DNA of 64,000 nt, from the NCBI RefSeq assembly GCF_012641475.1, contig NZ_JABAIL010000002.1, positions 941,449 to 1,005,448 on the forward strand. Direction: 5' to 3'. The notes beneath the pieces are model-generated. The model had not been told where the DNA came from and searched no databases. It was given only the letters and a program-made list of their open reading frames with translations. This DNA comes from Flammeovirga agarivorans (GTDB lineage: Bacteria; Bacteroidota; Bacteroidia; Cytophagales; Flammeovirgaceae). The translations under genes were made by a program, and so were the position numbers. Positions 1 to 9,186 of the stretch are shown piece after piece (position 1 is the first letter of the stretch; each line of letters begins with the position of its first letter).

Positions 1-2
1 TA

Positions 3-785
3 AAAAGTAAATCAACCTTAGATAAAAATATTGAGAATATCGGGAGTATTCCTGTATGGGGAGAACGAGCTCAATTTAGTGTTCCATTGGCTCAAGTTAC
101 AGATTCTGTACGTGTCGAATTAGAAGATTATGCTATCAAAAGAAAAGATGGAACAAGGTGTCTGAGCGTAGAAAGTGACGTTCAAGAAGGAAGTACTGGT
201 GTAGAATTACTGAATGATATCAAGAAGGATATAGAGGCTATCAATTTACCTCATGGTTATAGTATTACTTATGGTGGAATGGTTGGTGTCCAAGACGATG
301 CGAACAAAGCTTTATTCAAATACTTCCCTTTAGCGATTGGTCTTATTGTAATCATAACCATTGCCTTATTCAATAATCTGAAACAGTCTTTGATTGTGTT
401 TATGATGATTCCATTTGCCTTTGTTGGTGTTAGTATAGGGTTTAACCTCACGGGCATGTTCTTCAACTTTATGGCCATCATTGGAGCATTAGGTTTAATT
501 GGTATGATCATTAAAAATGCAATTGTACTGTTGGATGAAATCAATTTAGGCTTAGAAGAAGGTAAAAGTCGTTTGGATGCTACAGTGGATGCTGCAATGT
601 CAAGAATGCGTCCTGTGATGATGGCTTCTATGACTACAATTCTAGGAATGATTCCATTACTATCTGATCCAATGTTTGGAGCATTAGCACTAACAATTAT
701 GTCTGGATTACTAGTAGGTACCCTAATCACCTTAATGGTCATTCCAGTACTCTATGCATTTATGTACCGAATCGAAGTTAAATAA
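3..785 (+). CDS. RND efflux permease, C-terminal fragment
   Basis: This is the 3' end of an inner-membrane RND (AcrB/CusA-type) transporter, which drives substrate export with the proton gradient as part of a tripartite envelope pump. The frame is open from base 3 with no start codon, so the gene begins before the window. What is visible is the end of the second periplasmic porter region, then the last membrane segments: hydrophobic runs around FPLAIGLIVIITIALF, the conserved stretch IIGALGLIGMIIKNAIVL, the RMRPVMMASMTTILGMIPL helix and a final helix before the stop. The spacing matches the end of the HAE-type RND family. The TolC-like gene follows after 12 bases, which fits a single efflux operon. 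Substrate class (drug, metal, lipid) cannot be told from this part. Confidence 0.93.
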   Translation, partial: KSKSTLDKNIENIGSIPVWGERAQFSVPLAQVTDSVRVELEDYAIKRKDGTRCLSVESDVQEGSTGVELLNDIKKDIEAINLPHGYSITYGGMVGVQDDANKALFKYFPLAIGLIVIITIALFNNLKQSLIVFMMIPFAFVGVSIGFNLTGMFFNFMAIIGALGLIGMIIKNAIVLLDEINLGLEEGKSRLDATVDAAMSRMRPVMMASMTTILGMIPLLSDPMFGALALTIMSGLLVGTLITLMVIPVLYAFMYRIEVK

Positions 786-797
786 TTAAGAAACATC

Positions 798-2129
798 ATG
801 AGTAGTTATAAATTATTGCTGTACACTTTGGGGTGGTTAATGATCACCTCAAATGTACAAGCACAAGAAACTTTGTCTTTAGAAGATTGTAGAGCCATGG
901 CTTTATCACATAACAGAGATCTAAAGACTGCTGCTTTAAAAATTCAGGAAGCAGAAGCCAATTATAAGTTGGCAAAGAAAGCTTACTTACCAAGTATAGA
1001 AGGTTCTGCTACAGGTATAATGATGCCAACATTAGATTTAGAACTCTTTCCTGGAATGGCTATCCCTGGTGGTCCAAGTATTCCTGCAATAGGTGTAGAC
1101 AAACCTAGTATTTTAACTGCTGGTGTTTTTGCTGTCCAGCCTGTTTATACTGGAGGTAAAATAAAAGCCATTAATGAACAAGCTAAATTAGGAAAGGCGA
1201 TGAGTCAGGAAAACTACAAATTGACTTATACCCAATTGATAGAAAAAACAGACGAAGCATATTGGAATGTCATAGCTGCTAAAGAAGGAGTAAAACTTAC
1301 TCGTACTTATGTAGAAATGTTAGATAGCTTAGCTTCTCAGATGGACTTAATGTATGAAGAAGGGCTCCTTCCATTGAGTGAAAAACTGAAAGTGAATGTA
1401 CAAAAAAATCAGGCTGAACTAGAACAGGTAAAAGCCGAAAACCAAGTACAATTGGCCAAACTGTTTTTAAGCCAGATTATCGGTATAGAAGATGAGAATA
1501 AGGTAGAATTTCTAGATCACTTAGTCTACAATATAACTCAGGTCGATGTACAAGAAGGTATTGAAACTGGATTATCTCAACGTTCTGAACTGAAACTTTT
1601 AGAGAACCAAGTTCAAATCAGTGTATTAGAACAAAAGTCTACAAAAGCTGACTATTTGCCACAAGTTGGGGTAATGGCTGGAGGAGCCTATATCTATGGC
1701 AATAATGGTCTCGACAATATTGATCCTATTGGAATTGTTGGTGGTGCAGTAAAAATTCCCATCTTCCATTTCAAAGAAAGTAAAGAAAAAATGAATGTTG
1801 CCCGATTAAAAACTCAAGAGGCTATCCATAATAAAGACAATGCTACAGAAATGATTTCAATTGAAATCCGTCAAATTGGATATCAATTAGAAGAAAATAG
1901 AAGGTCGATAGCCATTGCTAAAGAAAATATCGAACAGGCACAAGAGAGCTTGGAAGAAACAAAAATCAGTTTTTCATCAGGATTAAATACAACTACAGAT
2001 GTTTTACAATCTCAATCTGAGTTACTAAAAATGCAATTTGAATTAATCTTAGCATTAAAAAATCACGAAGTTCTAAAAACAAAATGGCTTCGAGCAACAG
2101 GACAAATTGAAAACCCTCCTATCAATTAA
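798..2129 (+). CDS. TolC-like outer-membrane efflux protein
   Basis: Outer-membrane channel of a tripartite efflux system, 443 residues, which is normal for the OEP/TolC family. A signal peptide covers about residues 1-22 and ends in VQAQ. After it come the two OEP repeats, long amphipathic coiled helices rich in Leu, Glu, Lys and Gln. The family signature EDCRAMALSHNRDLK sits near the N-terminus, and the second repeat begins near the Ser-Glu-Leu-Lys-Leu-Leu-Glu stretch. It lies 12 bases after the RND permease, so the two are probably co-transcribed and work together; the adaptor is presumably upstream, outside the window. A hairpin terminator follows. Family assignment is secure, the exported substrate is unknown. 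Confidence 0.93.
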   Translation: MSSYKLLLYTLGWLMITSNVQAQETLSLEDCRAMALSHNRDLKTAALKIQEAEANYKLAKKAYLPSIEGSATGIMMPTLDLELFPGMAIPGGPSIPAIGVDKPSILTAGVFAVQPVYTGGKIKAINEQAKLGKAMSQENYKLTYTQLIEKTDEAYWNVIAAKEGVKLTRTYVEMLDSLASQMDLMYEEGLLPLSEKLKVNVQKNQAELEQVKAENQVQLAKLFLSQIIGIEDENKVEFLDHLVYNITQVDVQEGIETGLSQRSELKLLENQVQISVLEQKSTKADYLPQVGVMAGGAYIYGNNGLDNIDPIGIVGGAVKIPIFHFKESKEKMNVARLKTQEAIHNKDNATEMISIEIRQIGYQLEENRRSIAIAKENIEQAQESLEETKISFSSGLNTTTDVLQSQSELLKMQFELILALKNHEVLKTKWLRATGQIENPPIN

Positions 2130-2177
2130 TTTTTTAATTGGTATTTAGATAATCGTAGTATCCAAGTAAGTAAATAT

Positions 2178-2218
2178 CACTATACCGAAAGTTTTTCTAC
2201 TTTTGGTATAGTGTTTTT
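2178..2218 (+). terminator. Rho-independent terminator after the efflux operon
   Basis: A 14-base stem (CACTATACCGAAAG, 2178-2191) pairs with 2200-2213 with one G-T wobble around an 8-base loop, then TTTTT. It separates the efflux genes from the kinase gene at 2231, so that gene probably has its own promoter or depends on read-through. Confidence 0.8.
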
Positions 2219-2230
2219 AAATTAGATAAT

Positions 2231-3265
2231 ATGATTCACAAACCTGATAATATATATACCTATAAATCAATCTGTAATAGAATATTACTTACAGTGATAT
2301 TAGGAATTATATCAAACTATGGACTACTAGAATTAATGGGAGGACCTCCCGAAGGAATAAATGTTTTAACCCCATTTATAGCAGGAACCATATTTTATGT
2401 AATCTTAGTAGAATCTGTTATATGGATTGATAAACAATTAGAGAAAAAGATTCCTTTTACGCCAAAAAACTTTCGAAGAAGAATTCTTAGTCAGCTTGGG
2501 TACTCTTCCATTTCGGCCATAATTATCTTATGTGCTCTAATGCTATTAATTCGATTTCCGAACTATGAAAGAGATACCATCATTGCTACAGTTTTATTTT
2601 TCTTAGTTTCCATTATCGTATTTATTTCCATAAGTTTTATCTTCCTTTTGTTTCGTATCATCAATAAAGGAATTGAAATGATTTCGGAAGTAGAAAAATT
2701 GAAAGTCGAGAAACTTGAGATGAGTTATAGGGCTTTACAGGATCAGCTTAACCCCCACTTCTTTTTTAATAATCTGAGTATCTTAAAATCATTGATTTTT
2801 CTGAAAAAAGAAGAAGAGGCCAAAGACTTTATCACCAATTTTTCCAACATCAGTAGATATGCCTTACAGCATTCTGATTGGGTAACTATACAAGTAAAAG
2901 AAGAAATTGAATTTGTAAAGCAGTATACATCTATACATCAAGAAAGAGCAAAAAATAGTATCGTTTTAGAGATAGAACTTTCTGATAAAAGCTTGAATAA
3001 AGAATTGCCCCCGATGACTTTACAACTACTTATAGAAAATGCCATCAAACACAATATAGCCGATGAAACTACCCCTTTAAAAATTAAGATTTTTGAAGAT
3101 GATCAACAGATGGTCGTTCAGAATACGTTGAATGAAAAACCTTCTGCTTACTCAACGAAAAAGGGACTAGAAAACTTAAAGAATAGATTTGCGATTCTTG
3201 TTGATAAACCTATCTTAATAGAAAAATCCTCTACCCATTTCACCGTAAAATTACCACTAGTCTAA
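2231..3265 (+). CDS. LytS/YehU-type membrane histidine kinase
   Basis: A 344-residue sensor kinase of the His_kinase (PF06580) family. Four predicted membrane helices lie at about 18-37, 46-66, 91-108 and 117-141, with almost no extracytoplasmic domain, so the signal is probably membrane-borne. A short coiled linker leads to the phosphoacceptor motif LQDQLNPHFFFN with His176. The ATPase part has the N-box LLIENAIKHN (Asn270) and a glycine-containing KKGLENLKNRF near the end. The partner is the LytTR regulator 9 bases downstream. Lying next to an RND/TolC operon suggests, but does not prove, control of that pump. Confidence 0.93.
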   Translation: MIHKPDNIYTYKSICNRILLTVILGIISNYGLLELMGGPPEGINVLTPFIAGTIFYVILVESVIWIDKQLEKKIPFTPKNFRRRILSQLGYSSISAIIILCALMLLIRFPNYERDTIIATVLFFLVSIIVFISISFIFLLFRIINKGIEMISEVEKLKVEKLEMSYRALQDQLNPHFFFNNLSILKSLIFLKKEEEAKDFITNFSNISRYALQHSDWVTIQVKEEIEFVKQYTSIHQERAKNSIVLEIELSDKSLNKELPPMTLQLLIENAIKHNIADETTPLKIKIFEDDQQMVVQNTLNEKPSAYSTKKGLENLKNRFAILVDKPILIEKSSTHFTVKLPLV

Positions 3266-3274
3266 ACCATAAAA

Positions 3275-4039
3275 ATGAAATATTTAATTATAGAAGATGA
3301 AATGTATAATGCCGAAATGCTGGAACTAATGGTTCAGACACTTCGCCCAAATTGGACTTTAGTAGAAAAAATTGATAAAGTAAGTACAGCCATTGCATGG
3401 TTTACAAAATATCCCAACTCTTGTGATGTTATATTTATGGATATACAGCTCAAAGATGGAATATCATTCTCTATTTTCGATCAAGTACATATCCCGCAAC
3501 CTATCATTTTTACTACAGCATTTAATCAATATGCCATTCAGGCTTTTGAAGTAAATAGTATAGACTACTTATTAAAACCTGTAGATGAAATTAAACTAGG
3601 AAAGTCTATCGATAAACTAGAAGCGAGTATCACTACCAATAAGTCCGACGAGATTGATTATCAATTGATATTATCTGCAATTCAAGGAGAGAAAAAGGAA
3701 TACCGTAAACGCTTTCTTATTCAAGGAGCACAGGCATTTTATAAATTAGATGTCAACGAAATTGCTTATTTAAAAAGTGAATCGAACATCACAACAGCAG
3801 TACTTTTTAACGGAAAAGAATTTATTCTTCACCATACTATGGAAAGCTTAGAATCCCAGTTAGATCCTAAAGATTTCTTTAGAGTTAACCGAAGTTGTAT
3901 TGTGAATATTCAAAGTATTAAGAGTTTCGAAAATCATTTTGGAGGTAAGTTGGCTGTATTTTTAACGACAAAAGAACAACCCGAAATTATGATAAGCCGA
4001 TTAAAGGCTAATACTTTTAAAATGTGGATTGATCAATAA
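3275..4039 (+). CDS. LytTR-family response regulator
   Basis: A 254-residue DNA-binding response regulator. The receiver domain (1-120) has the acidic pocket Glu7/Asp8, the phosphoacceptor Asp56 in FMDIQLKDG, and the conserved Lys in YLLKPVDE. The C-terminal half (about 145-250) is a LytTR domain, with IAYLKSESNITTA, the FRVNRSCIVN stretch and a final positively charged strand; this beta-rich fold binds paired direct repeats in promoters. It is almost certainly phosphorylated by the LytS-type kinase 9 bases upstream. It ends just before a convergent terminator. Confidence 0.94.
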   Translation: MKYLIIEDEMYNAEMLELMVQTLRPNWTLVEKIDKVSTAIAWFTKYPNSCDVIFMDIQLKDGISFSIFDQVHIPQPIIFTTAFNQYAIQAFEVNSIDYLLKPVDEIKLGKSIDKLEASITTNKSDEIDYQLILSAIQGEKKEYRKRFLIQGAQAFYKLDVNEIAYLKSESNITTAVLFNGKEFILHHTMESLESQLDPKDFFRVNRSCIVNIQSIKSFENHFGGKLAVFLTTKEQPEIMISRLKANTFKMWIDQ

Positions 4040-4042
4040 AAA

Positions 4043-4076
4043 AACAGCTAATTTAAATGATAATAAACTAGCTGTT
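4043..4076. terminator. Bidirectional terminator between convergent genes
   Basis: AACAGCTA (4043-4050) pairs with TAGCTGTT (4069-4076). The A-run before it and T-rich tract after it allow use from both strands. It overlaps the stop codon of the minus-strand TPR gene. Confidence 0.6.
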
Positions 4077-5333
4077 CCTTTCTTCTTTTTTTCTTTGCTT
4101 TCTAAGCTTCTTATACTCTTTCTTAAACTGTTTAGCCTCTGTTTGTAGTTTCTTTCTACCTACAGCATACATTTGTAGTTTAGAGTAGTATTCATTGGCC
4201 AATTCAAAGTCTCCATCTTTTTTAGCATCTCTTGCTAAAGCTGCCAATGAATAATGATAATAACCCGAGCCATAATCTTTAATGGCCTCAACATACTCAA
4301 TGGCTTTTCTATAATATTCTGCTGCCGTTTTTCTATCTCCGAGGTAGTCCCTGTAATAAGCACCCAAATAGAAACAAGCATAACGGCCACTCATTTCTTC
4401 GTAACCCACCTGATGTTGTTCGACTCTCTCCAATAAAGATTTACTCACTTTATACAATTGAGGGTATCTTCCACTGTAGTAGAGTAGCCTAGCATAATAC
4501 CTTTGGAAATAAGGGTTATTGGGATATTTTTCATGCAAGTATTCTGAAATCTGAATCGCTCGAATCATCTTTCCTCCTTTCGAAGAATGTACTTTCATTA
4601 AATAATACATCGCTTCTATTCGGGTATAAAATGCTTCTTTACCACAAGTTTCTAATTGCTCGATTCCTAATTCTTTGTCTCCACTATCGAACATCCACAT
4701 TACTGCTCGAAGCATTTTGTAGTTTTCTTTAATCCACTCTACATAATAATTATAGAGGCCATCACCATATAAAAGCTCAGGAGTGAGTTCGGATTTAGGC
4801 ATAGACTTCAGCTTATCAAAATAATTCAGTGCCTTACGAACTGAAAACGTTGCCTTAGTCCAATTATGTCTTTCACCATTTAAACGTCCTTCAAAAGCCC
4901 ATGTACCTGCAAGGATAAATAAAGCTTCAGGATCATCTTTGTCTTTTTTATACATGATATCAGCATAATAGATAGCTGAATCCATATAAGTAAAAAATGC
5001 TTCGTCATAGGCTGTGTTCTCAATATTTGGAACAATTTTCCACCATTGAGTCAGTCCTAATAAAAAGTACGGGAGGGGGTGTTCTGGATAATGGCTTTTT
5101 AGCCAATGGAATTGTCCTTCTGCAACTTTAAAGTCAAAGTTGTACATAGCATCAATACCCGATGTAATTTCTAATTGCACCGTTAAATTTGTCATTAGCA
5201 TATCTACATCTTCCAAAGCAGGTAAACTCGTCTGCGATTTGGCTTCTTGGAAGGAAAAAACACCAAGAAAAGTGATGAGATAGATGACAAAACTATACTT
5301 ACATTTTAATGTATCGATAGGTATAGAAGACAT
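4068..5333 (-). CDS. Secreted tetratricopeptide-repeat protein
   Basis: A 421-residue exported protein with an N-terminal hydrophobic segment (about 12-33, ending near EAKSQ) that looks like a signal peptide after a slightly long basic start. The rest is helical with TPR-like patterns, for example FKVAEGQFHWLKSHYPEHPL, a YYADIMYKKDKDDPEALF repeat and AAEYYRKAIEYVEAI near the C-terminus, and it ends in a Lys/Arg/Glu-rich coiled tail. TPR solenoids mediate protein-protein contacts; no catalytic motif is visible. It converges with the LytTR gene. The specific function is unknown. Confidence 0.8.
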   Translation of the reverse strand: MSSIPIDTLKCKYSFVIYLITFLGVFSFQEAKSQTSLPALEDVDMLMTNLTVQLEITSGIDAMYNFDFKVAEGQFHWLKSHYPEHPLPYFLLGLTQWWKIVPNIENTAYDEAFFTYMDSAIYYADIMYKKDKDDPEALFILAGTWAFEGRLNGERHNWTKATFSVRKALNYFDKLKSMPKSELTPELLYGDGLYNYYVEWIKENYKMLRAVMWMFDSGDKELGIEQLETCGKEAFYTRIEAMYYLMKVHSSKGGKMIRAIQISEYLHEKYPNNPYFQRYYARLLYYSGRYPQLYKVSKSLLERVEQHQVGYEEMSGRYACFYLGAYYRDYLGDRKTAAEYYRKAIEYVEAIKDYGSGYYHYSLAALARDAKKDGDFELANEYYSKLQMYAVGRKKLQTEAKQFKKEYKKLRKQRKKEERNS

Positions 5334-5438
5334 ATTAGGTAGATGGTCACTACAAAGACTTACTCAAGATATATTCTTAAAACAATAATCAAGTAAAATT
5401 GCCTCCTCTACCTGTCATATTTTAAGTTTTTTTACAAT

Positions 5439-8400
5439 TCAAATTACATCTTCTATAATAGATGATGTGTCAAGTAGTCTTTTTGTCCAATTTTCGAGGA
5501 GCTTCTCTGTTTTAGGTAAAAACTCCATTTCTTCGCCTCCAATAGGTTGTCCTTCCTTACAAACAATCAAACCATCATTGATTTTTCTGAAAAAGTAAAA
5601 ACCTGATTTTATAGCTAGCGATAGGTCAACTTCTGGAAGCCCATTCTTTACTAAAACACGGTTTGCTGCACCAATTAATTTATGAAAATCCTCATTAGAT
5701 TTATCAGCCGATGCGGATGTCAATAAATATTGATATAATGAAAGCTGTAAAAACTTACCTTTATGATCGTCCTCCAAAATATCATTCCAATCACTAACGT
5801 CCATATCTGATCTTTGGTAGCCCCCAGATTTATAATCTACCACTCTTAATTGTCCGTCTATAACATCTATTCTATCTGCCATACCCGAAAGACGAATTTC
5901 AATTTCTTCACCTTCCACATCAACCTTTAAGTTATGCGTCACGTATTTTTCTAGCCCTATAATTCCTATAGCTTTTGAGGTCGATTTTTCAATCTCTTCA
6001 ATTTGCTTTTTAAAATACCTTTGGAGTAAATTCTCTGCTACAGCCTTAAGTAATAAGTTCTGCCCTTTCACCAACTCCACCTTTTCTTCTAAAGCTGCTG
6101 CTTGAATTACATTGGGAATAAACTCTTTATCCTTTAATGCTTTATCAAAGTCTTCTTTTCTTAAAACAAAAGGGGTGTTTTCATCTTTATCGTCTAGCCC
6201 TGCCATTCTTCTTAATCCCCATTCCAAAGACAAGTGAATTAGATTACCAAAACTACGGTTGTCCAAGTCTTCTTCGATTTCGTCTTCTTCTTTTAAATCA
6301 ATTACTTTTTCATCGATAAATGTTAGTGGATTTCGAATAAAAGAATTTATGGCAGATGGACTGACACCTCTTTTCAATCGTCGAAGAATCTTTTCTTTCA
6401 ATACATCAGATTTTACAATTTCTACAGGGGCTCCCATAGTTTTATCTGCTTTTGCCAACATCCATGCGGCAGATGTATCTGAAGTAGTTAGGCGAAATTG
6501 AGGATCATCCAACATTTCTTCTTTTACCTGTAATAATAACCTACTCATTTCTCCAATGTCGTTTCCTGCATTGGCATCGAGGTAGCTAAACATTAGATTT
6601 TCTGAGCGATGGAATAATCGGTAAAAAGTATAAGCAAATGCTGCGTTTTTATCTTGATACGTAGGTAAACCGTATTGTGCTCGAACATCAAATGGAATAA
6701 TTGCTTCTACAGATTTTTTGGTAGGCAGTATTCCTTCATTACATGATAAAATCAGTACATTTTTGAAATCTAGTGCTCTACTTTCTAGCATACCCATAAT
6801 TTGTAATGGAGCAATTGGAACCCCTGTAAAAGGTACTTTCGTTCCTCGTAATAACTCCATCAGTAATGTTTTAAAGACAAAAATGGGTAGTTCTTTCTTC
6901 TCTGGAAAGAATGCAGGCAACACTCTGTACAAATGCTTAAGGTGATCATACAGAATACTTAACAACTCTTCTTCATAACTAAATGTAGAATCAGAAATCT
7001 TGATTGATCGAGAAGGATCTGGAGCTTCTATTTTTAAAACATCCTTAAACATTTCTAATAATGCATTGATCAACTCTTGGAAATGTTCAATGTAGCTAAC
7101 ATAGTCGTTACCCCAATTTTTAAAGACTACTTTAAAAATATCAAGACTACCCGAAGCTTCCACCAAGTAATCTAAAGGTACATTGATATAGTTTTTCTTA
7201 GTGATGTCTTCAAGGATGCTACCTGTAATCACGTCAATCTCTCTGTAATTACTATTAAAGAATGGGTGACGGAGTATATTCTGTACATTTTTAAAGTAAG
7301 CACAATACTGACCATCTTTAAAAATCACTCTTTCTTTTAACTTGAAAATCTCTGTAATCAAATCAAAGAAAGGAGTTTTTTCATAACTCATACCCATCGT
7401 GATATTGGTAAGTTCTGCTAGCGTTTTACCGTTCTCAAACGGTATATCAGGTAGAGATTTTAGCAACGCAGGTAAAACCGTTTCATCAGGTAAAAGAATC
7501 GCTGTATGATTTAATGTTTCTACAAACTCTTTTCTTTTATCTGGGGTATCTAATAATGAAGCAAGCCATTCTCCTGCAAATTTCACTTCACCAACAATAC
7601 TACTTACTGCCTTAAAATTGACCTTCTTTTCATGCGATGAAAATTGATCGACAGCATAATCATGGTGCTGTGCTGCAAAACCATTAACATACCTTCTTAA
7701 ATAGTAACCTGCCTCATGTTTCTTATTAGAGTGATGATACCTTTTGTCTGTATCAAAATAGGTTTGAGCCTTTCCTAAATCTGTTAGATACTGAACAATA
7801 CTCTGTTCAATACCACTCATTTGAGAAAAACCAGCAAATATTACTTTATCAATTCCTAACTCATTGATTCTCTCTGCTAAGTGGTCATAAGCTTCTCTAA
7901 AAAGCATGCCTCCATAGGCAATCCCTTTTGCAGCTAATGACGCTTTAAACTTGGTATAAGAAGAAGACAAATTTTGCCAAAAGGCTAAAAAATCTGTCAT
8001 CGATGAATTAGAGTTTTTCCAATTCTTTTTAAACGATTCTGCTTCTTCTTCTGAAAGTCCCTCTGCCCAATGATCTATCGCTTTTGACTCATTTAAATGT
8101 TCAAACATTTTCTGAGCTTCTTCCTCCGTCATGTTATTATCAATCATGTTGAATTCGGAAAGCAATGATTTTCCTAAAGGAGCAAATTTCTCGATTGTGA
8201 TATCCTTATTTTCTTCTTTATATACTTTATAAAGTTCAAACAGTAAGGTCACATTATCTGCCTTTACCAATTTCGAAAACCTTTCGGCGAAACCTTCCAT
8301 CGATAAAACAGGAGGAGCTATAGTTACTTTCGTAATTACATTTCCAAAGTACTGCTTAAAATACATCCCAGCTCTTCTAGAAGGTAACACAACAAGGATA

Positions 8401-8480
8401 TTGTTTAGATTTCCCGAGTGATTATCTAGAATCTTTTGAGCAACGGTTTGTAAAAATGGAATTTGATAAGGTTGAGACAT
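5439..8480 (-). CDS. AddB-like PD-(D/E)XK nuclease/helicase-fold protein
   Basis: A 1013-residue protein resembling the AddB/RexB subunit of AddAB-type recombination nucleases, which resect double-strand breaks. The N-terminus has the AddB-type strand NILVVLPSRRAGMYFKQYFG in place of a normal Walker A; the middle keeps a UvrD-like helicase organisation (LIFAGFSQMSGIEQ-like and SRALDFKNVLILSCNEG segments). The C-terminal 250 residues are a RecB-family nuclease domain, with SPSAINSFIRNPL, HLSLEWGL, then GMADRIDVIDGQLRVVDYKS, where Asp and the D-x-K pair bind the metal. No Cys cluster typical of AddB iron-sulfur proteins was seen. The AddA-like helicase partner is not in the window. Family assignment good; being half of AddAB is inference. 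Confidence 0.8.
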   Translation of the reverse strand: MSQPYQIPFLQTVAQKILDNHSGNLNNILVVLPSRRAGMYFKQYFGNVITKVTIAPPVLSMEGFAERFSKLVKADNVTLLFELYKVYKEENKDITIEKFAPLGKSLLSEFNMIDNNMTEEEAQKMFEHLNESKAIDHWAEGLSEEEAESFKKNWKNSNSSMTDFLAFWQNLSSSYTKFKASLAAKGIAYGGMLFREAYDHLAERINELGIDKVIFAGFSQMSGIEQSIVQYLTDLGKAQTYFDTDKRYHHSNKKHEAGYYLRRYVNGFAAQHHDYAVDQFSSHEKKVNFKAVSSIVGEVKFAGEWLASLLDTPDKRKEFVETLNHTAILLPDETVLPALLKSLPDIPFENGKTLAELTNITMGMSYEKTPFFDLITEIFKLKERVIFKDGQYCAYFKNVQNILRHPFFNSNYREIDVITGSILEDITKKNYINVPLDYLVEASGSLDIFKVVFKNWGNDYVSYIEHFQELINALLEMFKDVLKIEAPDPSRSIKISDSTFSYEEELLSILYDHLKHLYRVLPAFFPEKKELPIFVFKTLLMELLRGTKVPFTGVPIAPLQIMGMLESRALDFKNVLILSCNEGILPTKKSVEAIIPFDVRAQYGLPTYQDKNAAFAYTFYRLFHRSENLMFSYLDANAGNDIGEMSRLLLQVKEEMLDDPQFRLTTSDTSAAWMLAKADKTMGAPVEIVKSDVLKEKILRRLKRGVSPSAINSFIRNPLTFIDEKVIDLKEEDEIEEDLDNRSFGNLIHLSLEWGLRRMAGLDDKDENTPFVLRKEDFDKALKDKEFIPNVIQAAALEEKVELVKGQNLLLKAVAENLLQRYFKKQIEEIEKSTSKAIGIIGLEKYVTHNLKVDVEGEEIEIRLSGMADRIDVIDGQLRVVDYKSGGYQRSDMDVSDWNDILEDDHKGKFLQLSLYQYLLTSASADKSNEDFHKLIGAANRVLVKNGLPEVDLSLAIKSGFYFFRKINDGLIVCKEGQPIGGEEMEFLPKTEKLLENWTKRLLDTSSIIEDVI

Positions 8481-8662
8481 ATCGATTCGTATGAAGGTCT
8501 TTCAATTAAATAATCATCGAAAATACGAACCGGAATTGAAGTTAAAAAAGGAAAGGATTTAAATTTTTGTAACAAATTGTATAAAAAACCAAACTTTAAT
8601 TAAATATATACGTTCTAAAAATTGTGTTTCTTTAATAATCACTATGACATCTCACTTATCGC

Positions 8663-8890
8663 ATGAACTTAAGCACAATAATAGGTAGCATTATCATTGT
8701 TATTGCATCTTTTCTACTTCTTCCAATCTTTAGAATTGTATACTATATTATCAACTACATTTTGAAAATGGTAGCTTGGACGTTTATGACAACACTTGCT
8801 TTAATTATTGGGCTAGTTTTTAGAGTGAAATCCTTCTATCAATCCACTTTCAAAAATGAAAAAATCCCAGTATTAATAAAAAGTTCATAA
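8663..8890 (+). CDS. Small two-helix membrane protein (possible)
   Basis: A 75-residue ORF starting with ATG, dominated by two hydrophobic segments (about 5-35 and 38-54) and a short basic tail. No family recognised. It fills part of a 700-base interval between two divergent genes and is the only plausible gene there. Hydrophobic small ORFs can arise by chance in AT-rich DNA, so this is tentative. No Shine-Dalgarno is seen, but that is normal in this phylum. Confidence 0.4.
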   Translation: MNLSTIIGSIIIVIASFLLLPIFRIVYYIINYILKMVAWTFMTTLALIIGLVFRVKSFYQSTFKNEKIPVLIKSS

Positions 8891-9186
8891 ATAGATTGTG
8901 AATACATGTCATTTTCCATCTATTTATAAATTTCCAATTAATTAAAATTTGTAATTTTTATCATGTTAATGTTTAAAAATGTAAATTTTTCTAGAAAAAA
9001 TGTTTGTATTTCAACATTACAACGGTTTCGCAACCGGTTACAGGAAATCTTTCTTTTTTTGGTGACCTACATCATAACATTAGAGAATAAATTTATAAAA
9101 ATTGCAAGTGCATTAAGAGATGTCAAATCGACAACTCTTAGCAAAATTTGTTTTGTAATATCATAAAATCATCTAATTCAAATAAT
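8891..9186. other. Long leader/regulatory region upstream of the phosphorylase-like gene
   Basis: About 300 AT-rich bases without a convincing gene. A 67-residue frame at 8963-9166 has no recognisable features and overlaps the next start, so I treat it as chance. The notable element is the GC-rich dyad at 9023-9039. The T-rich stretch before 9187 probably contains the promoter. Confidence 0.5.
9021..9039. promoter_or_regulatory. Candidate operator dyad upstream of glgP-like gene
   Basis: CGGTT (9023-9027) and AACCG (9032-9036) form a perfect inverted repeat around TCGC, and the right half continues into the palindrome AACCGGTT (9032-9039). It stands out in a very AT-rich leader, 150 bases before the phosphorylase-like start. 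The 7-mer AACCGGT recurs upstream of the amylase at 60671-60677. A binding protein is not identified. Confidence 0.35.

Noticed and set aside
8963-9166. 67-residue ORF upstream of the phosphorylase-like gene
   Set aside because: It has no recognisable features, overlaps the leader and dyad, and is compatible with chance in AT-rich DNA.
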